Assembly: GCA_964023275.1 (NCBI GenBank)
Contig: OZ029921.1
Span: 4,348,455-4,412,454, forward strand
Source: Norana najaformis
Lineage: Eukaryota > Annelida > Clitellata > Crassiclitellata > Hormogastridae
DNA length: 64,000 nt
Direction of reading: 5' to 3'
Below the pieces are notes generated by a model that was given only the letters and a program-made list of their open reading frames with translations, made no database searches and had not been told where the DNA came from. This document shows positions 11,224 to 21,346 of this stretch, piece by piece. Positions within the stretch are counted from its first letter, which is position 1. Every line of letters starts with the position of its first letter. Both the position numbers and the translations under genes were made by a program.

Positions 11224-13800
11224 CGGCTATGAGCGCTGCGTCAAGTCAATGGGGTTATCCACAGATGTCGTGTCAAGAACCAAGTTTGGTTGCCAGAAGA
11301 CCAGAGAGAGAGAAGAGGTAGATGAGGTGTTAGGGTGGGTTGTGTTTAAGCGGAGAGAAATGGGAAGGAAGCGGACTCGATGGATCTGGGTGGAACTTCT
11401 TGAAAAGGTGAGACTTCAGTTTTGAATGGAAGACCTGTGGAGCAATAGATAGAAGGGCTTGAGACAGATGATGATGGGTGAACGATGGAAGGGATAGAGG
11501 AACCGAGAATTTGCGATTGGTCTTCAAGCGCTGGCGAAATACAGTTATAGATAAGACAAGAAGCTCATGTTGCAAGTTGCATGGGAACCTGTTCCAGAAG
11601 GGACGAACTATTCTGTTGCACTGTGGACAATTACGGTAATGTAATGAACGATAATGTAACGAATGCTAGGACTAGGCAAGACAAAGCTATAAGTTAAGGC
11701 CGACGATCAGTTACTTAAGTTAACCTCAACACGGTATGAACTACTTACTGCAGGCGACTTCATTTTCAGTCATTTCTCTCTTCGCCTTGAAGTGGCAATA
11801 CGTAAATTGGCACTATATAAATGTCCGTTTACATTACGTAGCATATCGGTATGTAACAGAACTCCGCCACTGCCTTGTTTGGGAGTAGTGCCAGTCCCAA
11901 GCCTGGATAAAGGAGGAGGGCCTTTGATGCCATAAGCTGTCGTTAAACTGAGGAACTACTACTACTTTGAGTACCTACTTTTGGGATCGTAAGGGTTAAT
12001 TTTCACTGCAGGGCTGGTCACTTCCTGCTTGTCATCACCGACCACCTTCACGGAGTACAATCCTTCGTCACGCGTCGTGTTCACAGCCACTGTGAACCCA
12101 AGGCAGGTCGAGCACCATTCGACGGTGACCAGATGGCCTCGGCGAAAAGAGGGGTCCTTGATGGTCATAGGTTCATCGGCGATCTGTTCTGCCACAGCAG
12201 CAGTCGGTTTGTTGACACCAAGAGATTTGAACCACGTGGTCTTTTCTCGCTTCCGCTTACAGCTGTAGTTGAAGATCAGAACGATCGGAGGGACGATGTT
12301 CTTCTTCATCGCCGGACAGACGTAGTGGGTGATGGGACTATTGGGGAAACACGGATCGGACAGAAACCATTTGAATGACGAGTTCTTAGGCAACTCGTCC
12401 AAGTCGTCTTATTCAAGGAAAACATAAAGGAAATAATTTATGCCATTGTGCCGTTTTTAAGAAGAATTGGAACAAGTAGGAGAAAGAGAAGGGGAAGGAG
12501 AAGTGGAAGAGGAAGGGGAAGGGGAAAGAAAAGGAGGAGGAAGAGAAGAAGGGGGAGAAGGAGAAGGAGAAGGAGAAGGAGAAGAAGAGAGAAGAGAAAG
12601 AAGAAGAAGAAGGAGAAGGAGAAGAAGAAGAAAAAGAAAAAGAAGGAGAAGGAGGAGAAGCAGAAAGAGGAGAAGCAGAAGATGAAGATGAAGGAGGATA
12701 AGGATAAGGAGAAGGAGAAGGAGAGAAGAAGAAGAAGAAGAAGAAGAAGAAGAAGAAGAAGAAGGAGAAGATGAAGATGAAGAAGGAGAAGTAGGAGAAC
12801 GAGGAGAAGGAGGAGGAGGAGAAGGAGGAGAAGAAGGGGAAGGAGAAGAAGAAGGAGAAGGAGAAGAAGAAGGAGAAGGAGAAGGAGAGAAGAAGGAGGA
12901 GAAGAAGAAGAAGATGAAGATGAAGAAGGAGAAGTAGAAGGAGAACGAGGAGAAGGAGGAGGAGGAGAAGGAGAAGAAGAGAGGAAGAAGAAGAAGAAGG
13001 GGAAGGAGAAGAAGAAGGAGAAGGAGAAGAAGAAGGAGAAGGAGAAGGAGAGAAGAAGGAGGAGAAGAAGAAGAAGAAGGAGAAGAAGATAAAGAAAGAA
13101 AGAAAGAAAGAAAGAAGAACAGTTCCTCTCGCTTACTCAGCAGCCTTGAGTATGAAGTACTAAAAACTTAATTTTCATGGCCTCGGCATATGAGGGGGGT
13201 GACCAATCATTTTCTTCGCCTCCTTACTATGCTACCTGCAGTGTACAGGCGAGGCACTCATAGATAATTTGCTAGAAAACGCTAATAGGTCAGAAATGAT
13301 GTAATATCTTTATGATCTGCCGGCGCTTTGAACTCCCGACGTTTGGCTTGACAGGCGAGCACGCTACCCACTATAGAATACTTTATAAAGACTATGCAGG
13401 CCTACCATTTCGAATCAGACGTTAACCTAGGCAACACAATTTATAGCAACAATATGAAAAGTTTTAGGTAGAAGGTAAGAAAAGGTGAAGCAGGGTAAAT
13501 AAAGGCAAGACAAGAAGCAGGGTTAGTAGGGGTAAGACATGAAGTAGGGTAAGTAAAGGCAAGACAAGAAGCAGGGTAAGTAATTGCAAGACAAGGAAAG
13601 ATGTGAAAGGCAAGTTAAGACAAGGTAGGGTAAGGACTAAGGTACAAGGCGAAGAGGGGTAAGTACAAACCAAAGCAAGAATTGATATAAATACCTTCGG
13701 CGGAATAATCCGACGCTAGTAAGAGGCAGAAAGACCAAGCGAGAAACATCATTAGAAAACGATCAAATTTCCTGTTGATTTGGGACTTTGTTCTCGCCAT
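1..13800 (-). CDS. Secreted/surface Ig-like + SUEL-lectin protein, 3' end outside window
   Basis: I assembled this by eye from splice sites and matching phases. Exons on the minus strand: 13800-13695, 12407-11979, 10868-10509, 3073-2786, and 118 to the window edge. Every join is phase 1, and the three internal exons are multiples of 3 (429, 360, 288 nt), as in shuffled extracellular modules. Residues 1-35 hold a signal peptide (FLMMFLAWSFCLLLASD). Exon 2 is Ig-like: a Cys, then a Trp, then TTRDEGLYSVKV, where the usual YxC cysteine is missing. Exon 3 (SCPSVDSDPLTITVN onward) is not recognised. Exon 4 is a SUEL-type galactose/rhamnose-binding lectin domain, with ARYGRM, DVLRLADQRCSGKRSC and YMEASYVCV in family order. 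Exon 5 starts VTVTADHCHDNEELRVSG and may open a CUB-like or similar domain. Role inferred: carbohydrate binding or recognition outside the cell. The lectin call is firm; the full gene model is moderate. Confidence 0.72.
363..430 (-). mobile_element. SINE/LINE tail fragment, family A
   Basis: The sequence begins acttctatagcgcacaaggc and contains catcgattgatag. It is the reverse complement of the tail at 5805-5862 and is also related to 32033-32215 and 41605-41800. Confidence 0.55.
700..1005. repeat. CATA tetranucleotide microsatellite
   Basis: An imperfect CATA array with ATGC and CACA variants. Reading frames across it (YVCMYVC or HTYIHT) are repeat artefacts. Confidence 0.9.
1265..1578. repeat. 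CATA tetranucleotide microsatellite
   Basis: A second CATA array in the same intron of the minus-strand SUEL/Ig gene, interrupted by TATATGCA steps. Confidence 0.9.
2270..2765. repeat. 8-bp minisatellite carrying partial copies of the lectin exon end
   Basis: The array is built of AACAAATG/AACCAATG octamers, interrupted at about 2619-2673 by a copy of the 3' end of the SUEL exon plus its splice donor, and at about 2284-2299 by a shorter scrap of the same sequence. The true exon end is at 2786. Long open frames across it come from the octamer lacking stop codons and are not genes. Confidence 0.85.
3360..3490 (+). mobile_element. tRNA-derived SINE head, degenerate
   Basis: Contains an A-box-like stretch and a B-box-like gcaggttcgattccgggctg, but the arms do not pair as in a tRNA gene. 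It is followed by low-complexity ATT/CAT repeats, as expected of a SINE tail. Confidence 0.4.
3540..3762. repeat. Compound ATT / CAT / GTTGTC microsatellite
   Basis: Runs of ATT, then ATC/CAT, then a 9-bp CGTTGTTGT unit repeated about ten times. It lies in an intron of the SUEL/Ig gene. Confidence 0.9.
4480..4965 (+). mobile_element. Two degenerate LINE 3' ends in tandem
   Basis: The first relic reads like a LINE reverse-transcriptase C terminus (tctggaattcgctgcc, then a decayed LKTHLF) and ends near 4720 in catcgattgatgcc...agaagcc. The second carries AGPASWNDLPADLRRELF and ends in gcggcgctttacaaatt plus GATTAC repeats. Both are non-functional. Confidence 0.6.
5465..5862 (+). mobile_element. 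tRNA-derived SINE, family D with family A tail
   Basis: The head has a tRNA-like B box (gcgggttcgactccgtg), followed by gaccctgggcaagttg, a body (gttctgcgatgcactggcct) repeated at 29385-29520, 33362-33490 and 37195-37270, and a tail (catcgattgatgcc...ggcgctatagaagcc) shared with LINE relics. This looks like a nearly full-length element. Confidence 0.6.
5915..6075. repeat. ATCC tetranucleotide microsatellite
   Basis: An imperfect ATCC array with ACCC and GTCC variants. Confidence 0.85.
6422..6640. repeat. 48-bp minisatellite, about 4.5 units
   Basis: Units begin aacatccgggctctt and end gaaacggacgacgtc, at about 6422, 6470, 6517, 6565 and 6613. Each boundary holds a GACGTC core next to ACATCCGG. 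A 182-codon open frame (6195-6743) crosses it in phase, but I see no family and do not call it a gene. Confidence 0.85.
7385..7515. repeat. ACAG microsatellite
   Basis: ACAG/GACAG repeats with CGGA variants. Confidence 0.85.
7690..8062. repeat. TTACC-rich degenerate pentanucleotide tract
   Basis: TTACC/TTACCTT motifs throughout, split by a short CCGT/CTGT run at 7866-7920. Similar tracts lie at 13880-14000, 22530-22640 and 63640-63740. Confidence 0.75.
8165..8740. repeat. Purine-rich GGAA/AAGA tract
   Basis: About 570 bp of nearly pure plus-strand purines built from GGAAGGAA and AAAGAAGG. The minus-strand frames rich in SFLPSF are artefacts. Confidence 0.85.
9029..9165. repeat. 19-bp minisatellite
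   Basis: About seven tandem copies of gagtcgagagtataacgac, with decay at the right end. Confidence 0.9.
9568..9778. repeat. CATA/CATT microsatellite
   Basis: CATACATA with periodic cattcatacataaata blocks of about 40-50 bp. Confidence 0.9.
10003..10300. repeat. GAAT/GAGT tetranucleotide repeat
   Basis: A mixed GAATGAAT and GAGTGAGT array in the intron between exons 3 and 4 of the SUEL/Ig gene. Confidence 0.85.
10880..11225 (+). mobile_element. SINE-like family B element with CAGG microsatellite tail
   Basis: The body (atgcagcgcccaacgaaagc...gataggcaggaagagttcgg) matches 22885-23055, 25325-25560, 29880-30140 and 63205-63470. At 11011-11224 it runs into about 50 CAGG units with ACAG and CAGC interruptions. 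Confidence 0.6.
11226..11660 (-). mobile_element. LINE 3'-end relic (family C)
   Basis: The minus strand reads FWNRFPCNL, then VFHSKLKSHLFKKFHP, which resembles the reverse-transcriptase C terminus of CR1/Jockey-type LINEs. Its 3' part (revcomp of gcgtcaagtcaatggggtt...) also occurs at 27165-27250, 29260-29350 and 47400-47540. Confidence 0.55.
12470..13115. repeat. GAA/GGA polypurine tract
   Basis: About 645 bp of GAAGGA, GAAGAA and GGAGAA on the plus strand, with an internal duplication (12770-12900 resembles 12905-13080). In the sense of the SUEL/Ig gene this is a polypyrimidine tract in intron 1, just upstream of exon 2's acceptor. Confidence 0.9.
13480..13625. repeat. Degenerate GGTAAG/GCAAGACAAGAAG repeat
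   Basis: Imperfect units built on gcaagacaagaagcagggta in intron 1 of the SUEL/Ig gene. Confidence 0.7.
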
Positions 13801-13818
13801 AACAATGATCCTGGCGAA

Positions 13819-13880
13819 GTGACGTAGCTAGCAAAAACAGCAACGTCATCATTTTATGAGTTCATTATTTATGACGTCAT
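13819..13880 (-). promoter_or_regulatory. Putative promoter with three CRE-like sites upstream of the SUEL/Ig gene
   Basis: Just upstream of the signal-peptide ATG lie a full palindromic TGACGTCA (13872-13879) and two half sites, TGACGT (13820-13825) and ACGTCA (13843-13848). A TATA-like CATAAAA sits between them on the minus strand. CREB/ATF proteins are known to bind this motif; regulation here is inferred from spacing only. Confidence 0.35.
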
Positions 13881-14859
13881 TTCACCTTACCCAACTTCAT
13901 CTTATTTTATCGTATCCTGCTTTACCTTACCTTATCTTAGGTTTGCTAATTTACCTTAACCTTGCCTTGTTTTACCTCGCCTTGCCTTACACGAGTGCCT
14001 GATGGTTCCAGTCATTACTTCTCCAGACAATGCGATTTTTGTCGGATGGTGTCGACATGACGGATAGCAGCCGCATCCGGTTCTTTTAGTTTATCGGTGA
14101 TTAATGCGATGTCGTGCGATGCAGTTGGCTGTTGTTCTGTTTCATATGATGTCAGGTGCCTCGTCGCTTTGTTTTCCGTCTATTCCGCGTGGGAAACGAT
14201 TCTTCTTCAATCTGCGATAGAAGACCTGTTGATGCTTAACCCATAAACCATTTGGAAACACTGGTGTATTGGGTAATGGAGATTTGTGCGTGGAGCTTTG
14301 CTGCGGAGATTGGGAAACTTGGGATGCGGGGAAATGAGATCGGAGTGCAGCGACTGAATACATTGAGATGGAGAGTTTGGGGAGAATTGGGCGGAAATTG
14401 GGGAAACTGGGGCCGGGATTGAGGAGATTGTGTGCAGATATTGGAGGTTAGTATTTGTGCATTTATTAAGCGCCACTATCTATCAATTGCTGGCGCTGAG
14501 CAATTGTGAATGAAGGACTTAGTCAAAGTCCGTCACAGTAACCGTTTCAGGGGAGGCTCGAACCGGTATTCTCCGCGTTAGGAGCCGAGCGCTCTAGCCA
14601 ATCGGCTATCATGCCTCACATGAGAGATTTAGGTGCTCAGATTGGGGAGAGGGAGCTCGACTTCGAATTTTTAGCTGCAGAGATTGAAGATATCAGGATG
14701 CGGAAATTGGGGAGATTGGGGTGGAGATTGGGTAAATTTGGTGTAATTATTGATATGAACGAGTGTCGGATCTTCAGAAGTTGAAATTTTCCAGCTGGCG
14801 GCTGGATTTCATTGGAATAGATTAGATTATATTTTACTGGACTGGATTAGATAAATTTA

Positions 14860-15290
14860 GGTTAGATTACTCCCGAAGGAATGGTGGCTAGGGGCGTATG
14901 TCCTCCCACAGAATCCGCCCCTGGAAGCAGAAGGGGGAGTAAGAGTGATGGGTCAGTGGAGCGAATCGTTAAGTGGGCGGGGCAATTACCGACTGCCTCA
15001 AGTCCCAGACGAAAAGTCCTTGGCCTGTGTGTTTGCTCACGTGAACACCAACAGCCAAACCCCTTCAGGGTTCTCGTGCAATTCAACGCTGGCCTACCCT
15101 ATGCGCCCTGCTCGCTCTTGCCAGCCCTCCCCGTGGCAAATGCCTGCCTCAATTGCCCGTCTTGCTTCGCAAACACCGCGTACACTTCATAGTTGTCAGT
15201 TGTTTCGACGTCTGCAGGATAGGTCTACCAGAAGACGCTTCTTACGGCGCTATAGAAATTCTCGTTTACATTACACGCTACAGTAGGATT
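14860..15290 (+). mobile_element. LINE/SINE 3' end, degenerate
   Basis: A GC-rich block ends in cttacggcgctatagaaatt and cgtttacattacac, the terminal motif of the local retroelement families. No complete domain is visible. Confidence 0.4.
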
Positions 15291-15599
15291 TAGGAGTCGG
15301 TGACGCGGGGCTATAGAAGTCTCTAATGGCGGCAGGGCGATTGCCTGGGGTCATTACCCGGCCTGGAGTCAGGAGGGTGGTGGTAGTCGTGATGATACTG
15401 ATAGCGAGAGTTGTCAGCCCCGTTTATCTTCCGAAGGGCAACCAGGGAAGCGGTAAAGAGACGAACAGGGTCGAACTTAGCCCCAACGGAAAAGCAGGAG
15501 GAGTAGAAGGAGGAGGAAGAGGAGGAAGAGGAGGAGCAGGAGCAGGAAAAGGGGATGGAGGAGTTTTCAAGAACGATTCGGTGAGTACTAACAGATTGC

Positions 15600-15737
15600 T
15601 ACTACCTTCGATGATGATGATGATGATTGTATTATTATTATTATTATTACTACTACTACTTCTACTACTACTACTACTACTACCACTACTACTACTACTA
15701 CTACTATTACTACTACTACTACTACTACTACTACTAA

Positions 15738-15771
<34 letters not shown>

Positions 15772-15772
15772 G
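15600..15772. repeat. Trinucleotide GAT / ATT / ACT tract
   Basis: GATGATGAT, then ATT, ACT and ATT runs. Confidence 0.9.
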
Positions 15773-15837
15773 GAAGATTTATGAATCGCAAGTAAATATA
15801 ACCAAATACATTGCAAATGTGCTGGCAGTAGCTCAGC

Positions 15838-16390
15838 CTAATCAGCTGACATGAACAGGTAAGTCTTCAACCCTCTCCTGGAAACCTCGATGGAAAGTTC
15901 CGGAGCGAGGAGTTCAGAGGGCAGTGCATTCCATACCCTTGGACAAGATGCCCCAAAAGTTCTTACACGCGAGGCAGTGGCCCTTCCACACCACACCAGG
16001 CCATGGCTCACACCAGATCGTAACCTGGACCCCCCCCCCGGAGTCGAAGAAGCTAGTACACAGTCCCTAGCCAACACTTATAAACAATTGTGGCAACCTT
16101 GAGGACAATCCTCCTGGGGAGTGGCAGCGAATGCAGCTCCCGCAGCACAGGGATAATGTGGTCGAATTTCCGTTCACCCACAAGGAATCTGGCAGAGGTG
16201 TTCTGCACCCTCTGCAGACTCCTGATCAGTCCCAAGCTCACTCCGTACAGCAGGCTGTTGCAGTAGTCGAGTCGACTACTTACGAGGGTCTGGGCGAGGC
16301 TCTTTCGGGAGTCGAGTGATAGCGATGATAGGACCTGTCTCAGCCGACCCTGCTCGAAGTAGCACTTCTTGCAGACATCTGCCACATGAC
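15838..16390 (-). pseudogene. LINE reverse-transcriptase C-terminal relic, frameshifted
   Basis: On the minus strand the typical LINE tail is readable in two frames. The first has SLDSRKSLAQTLVSSRLDYC and LRELHSLPLPRRIVLKVA; the second has CPRVWNALPSEL and GLKTYLFMSAD. The frame breaks near 16060, close to a run of ten C at 16031-16040. The 3' end passes into the trinucleotide tract at 15772. Confidence 0.7.
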
Positions 16391-16502
16391 GATGACGACG
16401 ATGATGGTCATGATGATGATGATGATCATGACGATGATGTGTCCGTGTGTGCATGTCTACAGAGTTTTGAAAGGTATCTATAAGGCGCTATGCTAAGTGT
16501 TT

Positions 16503-16740
16503 CCATCCATCCATCCGTCCGTCCGTCCGTCCGTCCGTCCGTCCGTCCGTCCGTCCGTCCGTCCGTCCATCCGTCCATCCGTCCATCCGTCCATCCGTCC
16601 ATCCGTCCGTCCATCCATCCATCCATCCATCCATCCATCCATCCATCCATCCATCCATCCATCCATCCATCCATCCATCCATCCATGCACACATACATAC
16701 ATACATAAATACATATATACATACATACACAGATACATAC
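16503..16740. repeat. CCGT / CCAT microsatellite
   Basis: A CCGT run, then mixed, then pure CCAT, then ACAT. Confidence 0.9.
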
Positions 16741-16827
16741 TTAATTAGGTCTGAATCGCCTCTGATGAGTTTCTCTTGAAATGGTGCTATATAAATTTGT
16801 GATTAGAATTACAAGTTAATTAATTGC

Positions 16828-16910
16828 ATGATGATGATGATGTTGTTGTTGTTGTTGATGATGATGATGATGATGACGATATGATGATATGATGACAGTA
16901 TGATGAAGCG
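16828..16910. repeat. GAT/GTT trinucleotide repeat
   Basis: GATGATGAT, GTTGTTGTT, then GATGATG. Confidence 0.85.
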
Positions 16911-17137
16911 AGTGATAAAGATGTTGCTGATTATGAAGAGAAATATGACGACAACGATCGCGGAATATGTCCATTGGTCATCGTTGAAGGGTCTGTGAAG
17001 GCAATGCTTTTCTAATTTCGTTGTCTGTAGTTTTCCGCATGGATGAGTCGCTGTCTTCCAAATTTTCTTCCCTCTCTTCGTGCATTCCTTTGTTCGTGCG
17101 TTTTCTCGTTCAGTCCTTCCTTCCTTCCACCCTTCTT

Positions 17138-17358
17138 TAGACAGGCAGACAGACAGACAGACAGACAGATGGACGAACGAACGGACGGACGGACGGAAAG
17201 ACAGACACAGAGACACACACAGGCACACAAAGACACACAAAGACTCACAGACACACACACAGACACTCAGACATACATAGACTCACACAGACACAGACAC
17301 ACTTATATACAGATCGACACACAGACAGACACACAGACAGACAGACACACAGACAGTC
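17138..17358. repeat. ACAG/ACAC microsatellite
   Basis: GACAGACA passing into degenerate ACACAGAC. Confidence 0.85.
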
Positions 17359-17904
17359 AGCCTATCAGGTGCAGTTTGTAGGGAGTATGAGTGATCTCCA
17401 ACTGGTTGACATTTTCCCCATTCAGTTCAATCCTTCTCCTATCCACAAGTCTCTTCCCTCCTCCACTTCTTCCAAACCAAGGCCACGTCCTTACAGTATT
17501 ACAGGTGATGATTTAGGAATAACGGTGTTACTTTTTGCGTAAAGTATTACTCAACTGGGACTTAGTTACACTCGGGGCTTGTCTACCTGTCTGCTCACTG
17601 TAAATTATCACGAATGACTCTCAGGTATCACATTTCGGAAAGCTGTCAACGGCGGGTCTTGCAATTCGGCTTTAAAAGTTTACAATAAAAAAGGCGGTTA
17701 GAATAGCAGTGATAAATTTCGTCCAAGTCTCGCTGTCTTACGGCTGCGTCAAAAAGTCGAAGTTTTAAGCGATTCCTAACAATTGCAGTTACGAAGAAGT
17801 TTATGACTTGGTAGGCTTTTGATTTATGGGCAGAAACGACAGCGGAACGAAACGGGTTCCCGGCTCGGGTTTGATCTCGGAGTGGCCTGGATTTTGGCGC
17901 ATTT

Positions 17905-18135
17905 ATTCGTTCTTTCGTCCGTTCATTTGCTACTTCTTTTGCCCGTTCATTCATTCATTCACTAATTCATTAATTAATTCATTCATTCATTCGTTCAGTT
18001 CGGTTGTTCGTTCATTCATTCACTCATTCATTCATTTGTTCAGTTCAGTCTTGTCCGTTCGATCATTCATTTGTTCGTTTGTTTACTCACATATTGTTCG
18101 TCAGTTCATTCATTCATTCGTTCATTCACTGAATA
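17905..18135. repeat. TTCATTCG degenerate repeat
   Basis: Imperfect ATTC tetranucleotides. Confidence 0.8.
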
Positions 18136-18139
18136 TTCA

Positions 18140-18830
18140 GCCACGGTGATTCACTCACTAGCACCCATTCACCCAACCACTGGGCCGTTCACTGAGTCGC
18201 GATTTTATTTTGCGCTATTGTTAGCTTTGTAGTAGCGCATTGTAAACTATCGCTATAGTTCAGCCATTGTAGTAGTCGTAGTAGATGCAGGCCGAGTAGT
18301 TTTAGTATTACCAGGCTTGTTCGAGCAACAAGAGCCTCGTGCCCTGTCGGGGTTAGTAACCATTAAACTAGCAAGGGTTTTATGTTTGTACGGCTGACCC
18401 GAGCTTCGAGAGAGTGTCCGAGGCGGTCGAACGATTACAATGTCAGCTAACGAGCCTCCATTGTGGGTTGACGCATGCGCGAGGGATGCTTAGCAAGTGT
18501 TTTACGGCTGCGCCGAATAGCGGTAGTGGGTAGCACGCCGACTGATTTCAAAGGGGGTGGAAGAGAGTGGACATAAATGTGTGCCGACATTTACCCCTTA
18601 TCACCCTGCTCCCGTTCACTGCTGCGTGCATTCATTCATGAAAATCACCGGGCGATATATCTTTAAGGGTGGGCTTCAAGTAAGGGGTTGAAAAAGGACC
18701 GACATGCCACTTTGCCACCTGGGGTCGGTGGACAGAGTTGTGTAGGAAACGCCGTTTCACACGCAGAAGACTATCGCACGACTAGGCAATGATCTCACAG
18801 CTAAACAACGACATCACACCTATGCTTATG
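18140..18830. other. Unassigned unique sequence
   Basis: About 700 bp with balanced base composition and stop codons in all frames. It contains a GC-rich stretch (18330-18560) that could be the 5' region of a retroelement or a promoter. No recognisable domain or RNA gene was seen. Confidence 0.3.
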
Positions 18831-18877
18831 GAGCTCACATGATCTCACACCAAGGCAATAATCTCAGGAAGAGGTCT

Positions 18878-19436
18878 GTCACTCACTCACTCACTCACTC
18901 ACTCACTCACTCACTCACTCACTCACTCACTCACTCACTCACTCTCACTCACTCACTCACTCACTCACTCACTCACTCACTCACTCACTCACTCACTCAC
19001 TCACTCACTCACTCACTCACTCACTCACTCACTCACTCACTCACTCACTCACTCACTCACTCACTCACTCACTCACTCACTCACTCACTCACTCACTCAC
19101 TCACTCACTCACTCACTCACTCACTCACTCACTCACTCACTCACTCACTCACTCACTCACTCACTCACTCACTCACTCACTCACTCACTCACTCACTCAC
19201 TCACTCACTCACTCACTCACTCACTCACTCACTCACTCACTCACTCACTCACTCACTCACTCACTCACTCACTCACTCACTCACTCACTCACTCACTCAC
19301 TCACTCACTCACTCACTCACTCACTCACTCACTCACTCACTCACTCACTCACTCACTCACTCACTCACTCACTCACTCACTCACTCACTCACTCACTCAC
19401 TCACTCACTCACTCACTCACTCACTCACTCACTCAC
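18878..19436. repeat. (TCAC)n microsatellite, about 139 units
   Basis: Nearly perfect ACTC units over about 560 bp, with a 2-bp slip near 18944. The encoded THSL repeat frame is an artefact. Confidence 0.97.
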
Positions 19437-19439
19437 CCA

Positions 19440-19495
19440 TATTATTATTTTTTTTAATTATTATTACTACTACCACTACCACTACTACTACTACC

Positions 19496-19526
<31 letters not shown>

Positions 19527-19614
19527 TATTATTCCTAATACTATTACTATTACGACTACTACTAATACTAATAGTATTATTGTTGTTGTCCTTGTTATTA
19601 TCATCATCATCATT

Positions 19615-19655
<41 letters not shown>

Positions 19656-19668
19656 TATACTTATTATT
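19440..19668. repeat. ATT / ACT / CAT trinucleotide tract
   Basis: Follows the TCAC array directly. Confidence 0.9.
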
Positions 19669-21129
19669 ATTATTAATGCAATTGAATGCAGTGCAGGCGA
19701 CTGCAATATAGCTTTCATTTGAGCCGATAAAGCAGGGATACAATTCAGCTGAATACAGTTCAATGCAGACCATTGTTTGAATTTTACCAGGTATACTTAC
19801 CTGGTATTTACCTGGTACAGGTGTTTTGGTATTTGTATTCGACAGGATGTCACGTGGTACCTGAAGGTCTTCGACCGGACGTTGATGATCTGGAGATGCA
19901 GGAACGCCATCCAGAGGACTCTTAACCATGGAGAAACTCTACCACACTTAGGTCCATATTATGAGAACGAATTATTTAATTAATGCATGAATTAGTGAAT
20001 GAATCAATGAATGAACGAACGAGCGAATAAATGAGTGGAAAAATAAACTAGTGAAAAAAGATGAGTGACGAATTGAACAAAATTGAAAAAAGAATAAAAA
20101 AGATGAGTGACGAATTGAAAAAATAAAGGCAGTAACAGTTAAGAACCTCTTAGTCTGTTCGCCAGATGGCACAACTGAACACTCTTAATTACATGCTTAG
20201 TCTGTCTGTAGATATACGTTGACAGGGTCAAACCAGGCAGAACTTCATTTTCTGGTTATTAACGGAAAATAACTGAATTTTAATTATACAACAAAATATT
20301 AAGTTTATCAAGACTAACTACCTAATGAACGAACGAACCAAACAGTGAATGAATGAATGAAAAATCGAAGCAGCATGGAGGCCCAAAGCAACCCAACACC
20401 ACACAATAGAACACGATATGAAATAGAGTCGCAATCGCCAACGGACTCTGCAAATCGACTCGAATGCTCCGCCCGACAAACTGGCGTCCCTAAAGCAGTC
20501 CCTCTCGGCGGCAATTTCCGAGGCGATTGTGGCTCGCTTGGCTGAGTCGCTGATGGCACACCGATGAAGTGTTTTGACCTGCCGCGATGCCCCTTGAAAG
20601 AGGCGGTTAGGGGAGAAGTTCGGAAGTGGGGAAGGAAATAATAGGCCGGAAAGTATTCCGTTTCTACCGTCTGAGAGAAACGAGACACCGCTAATGTGGA
20701 CCGGTTTTGTCGATCTCTTCAGATGTCGGATTAAAACCGAGGACGGTCAATATGAGGTCGATTTTGCGGTCCAGCGATCTTGAGTATAGCAGTTGGGGGT
20801 TGCGTGAGGAAGGTGTTTGGGAAGGGGTGGAGCTGTGTGGTGTAGGGTGATGCTTGTGTGGACATGGTGGATGATTGGTTTCAGCCTAGATTTGTCACGA
20901 AGAAGGTTGAGGTGCCAGCTTTTTGAGGAGGCACTGCATAAAAGAATTACTCAATGAGTGAGCGAGATAACCAGTGACTGAGCGAATGAGCGAGCGAGAA
21001 TGAATGAGCGAAGACGACCAGACAACGCCGACAACAATTAAACAACAGGACAACCTTCCTCAATGACTTACAAGTTGAGGAGTTGACGAAGGTTTCCCAT
21101 TTTGTAAAAGCAAGAATTTGGTTATTGGC

Positions 21130-21335
21130 AGGTTCACCATTTAGCATTTTCTATGGCATTTGCCATTTTCATCATTTAATATCTTCTATTACAATTTACA
21201 TTTTCGTCATTTAATATCTTCCGCACAATTTACATTTTCGTTGATTGACAATTTCGATTACAATCTACAGTTTCATCCTTTAGCATTTTCTACTAGAATT
21301 TATACTTTTATCATATAAAATTTTCACCTATACAT
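21130..21335. repeat. Degenerate repeat of about 40 bp, about 5 units
   Basis: Variants of a unit containing tttcatcatttaatatcttc and acaatttacattttcgt, immediately upstream of the Ig exon's acceptor. Confidence 0.6.
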
Positions 21336-21346
21336 TTTGTCTGCAG

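Noticed and set aside
15326..15772. 148-codon Gly/Leu-rich frame
   Set aside because: Second half is trinucleotide repeat; the first half has no domain or homology signal.
18839..19711. 290-codon open frame of THSL repeats
   Set aside because: Produced by the TCAC array, whose period gives a stop-free frame; no unique flanking domain.
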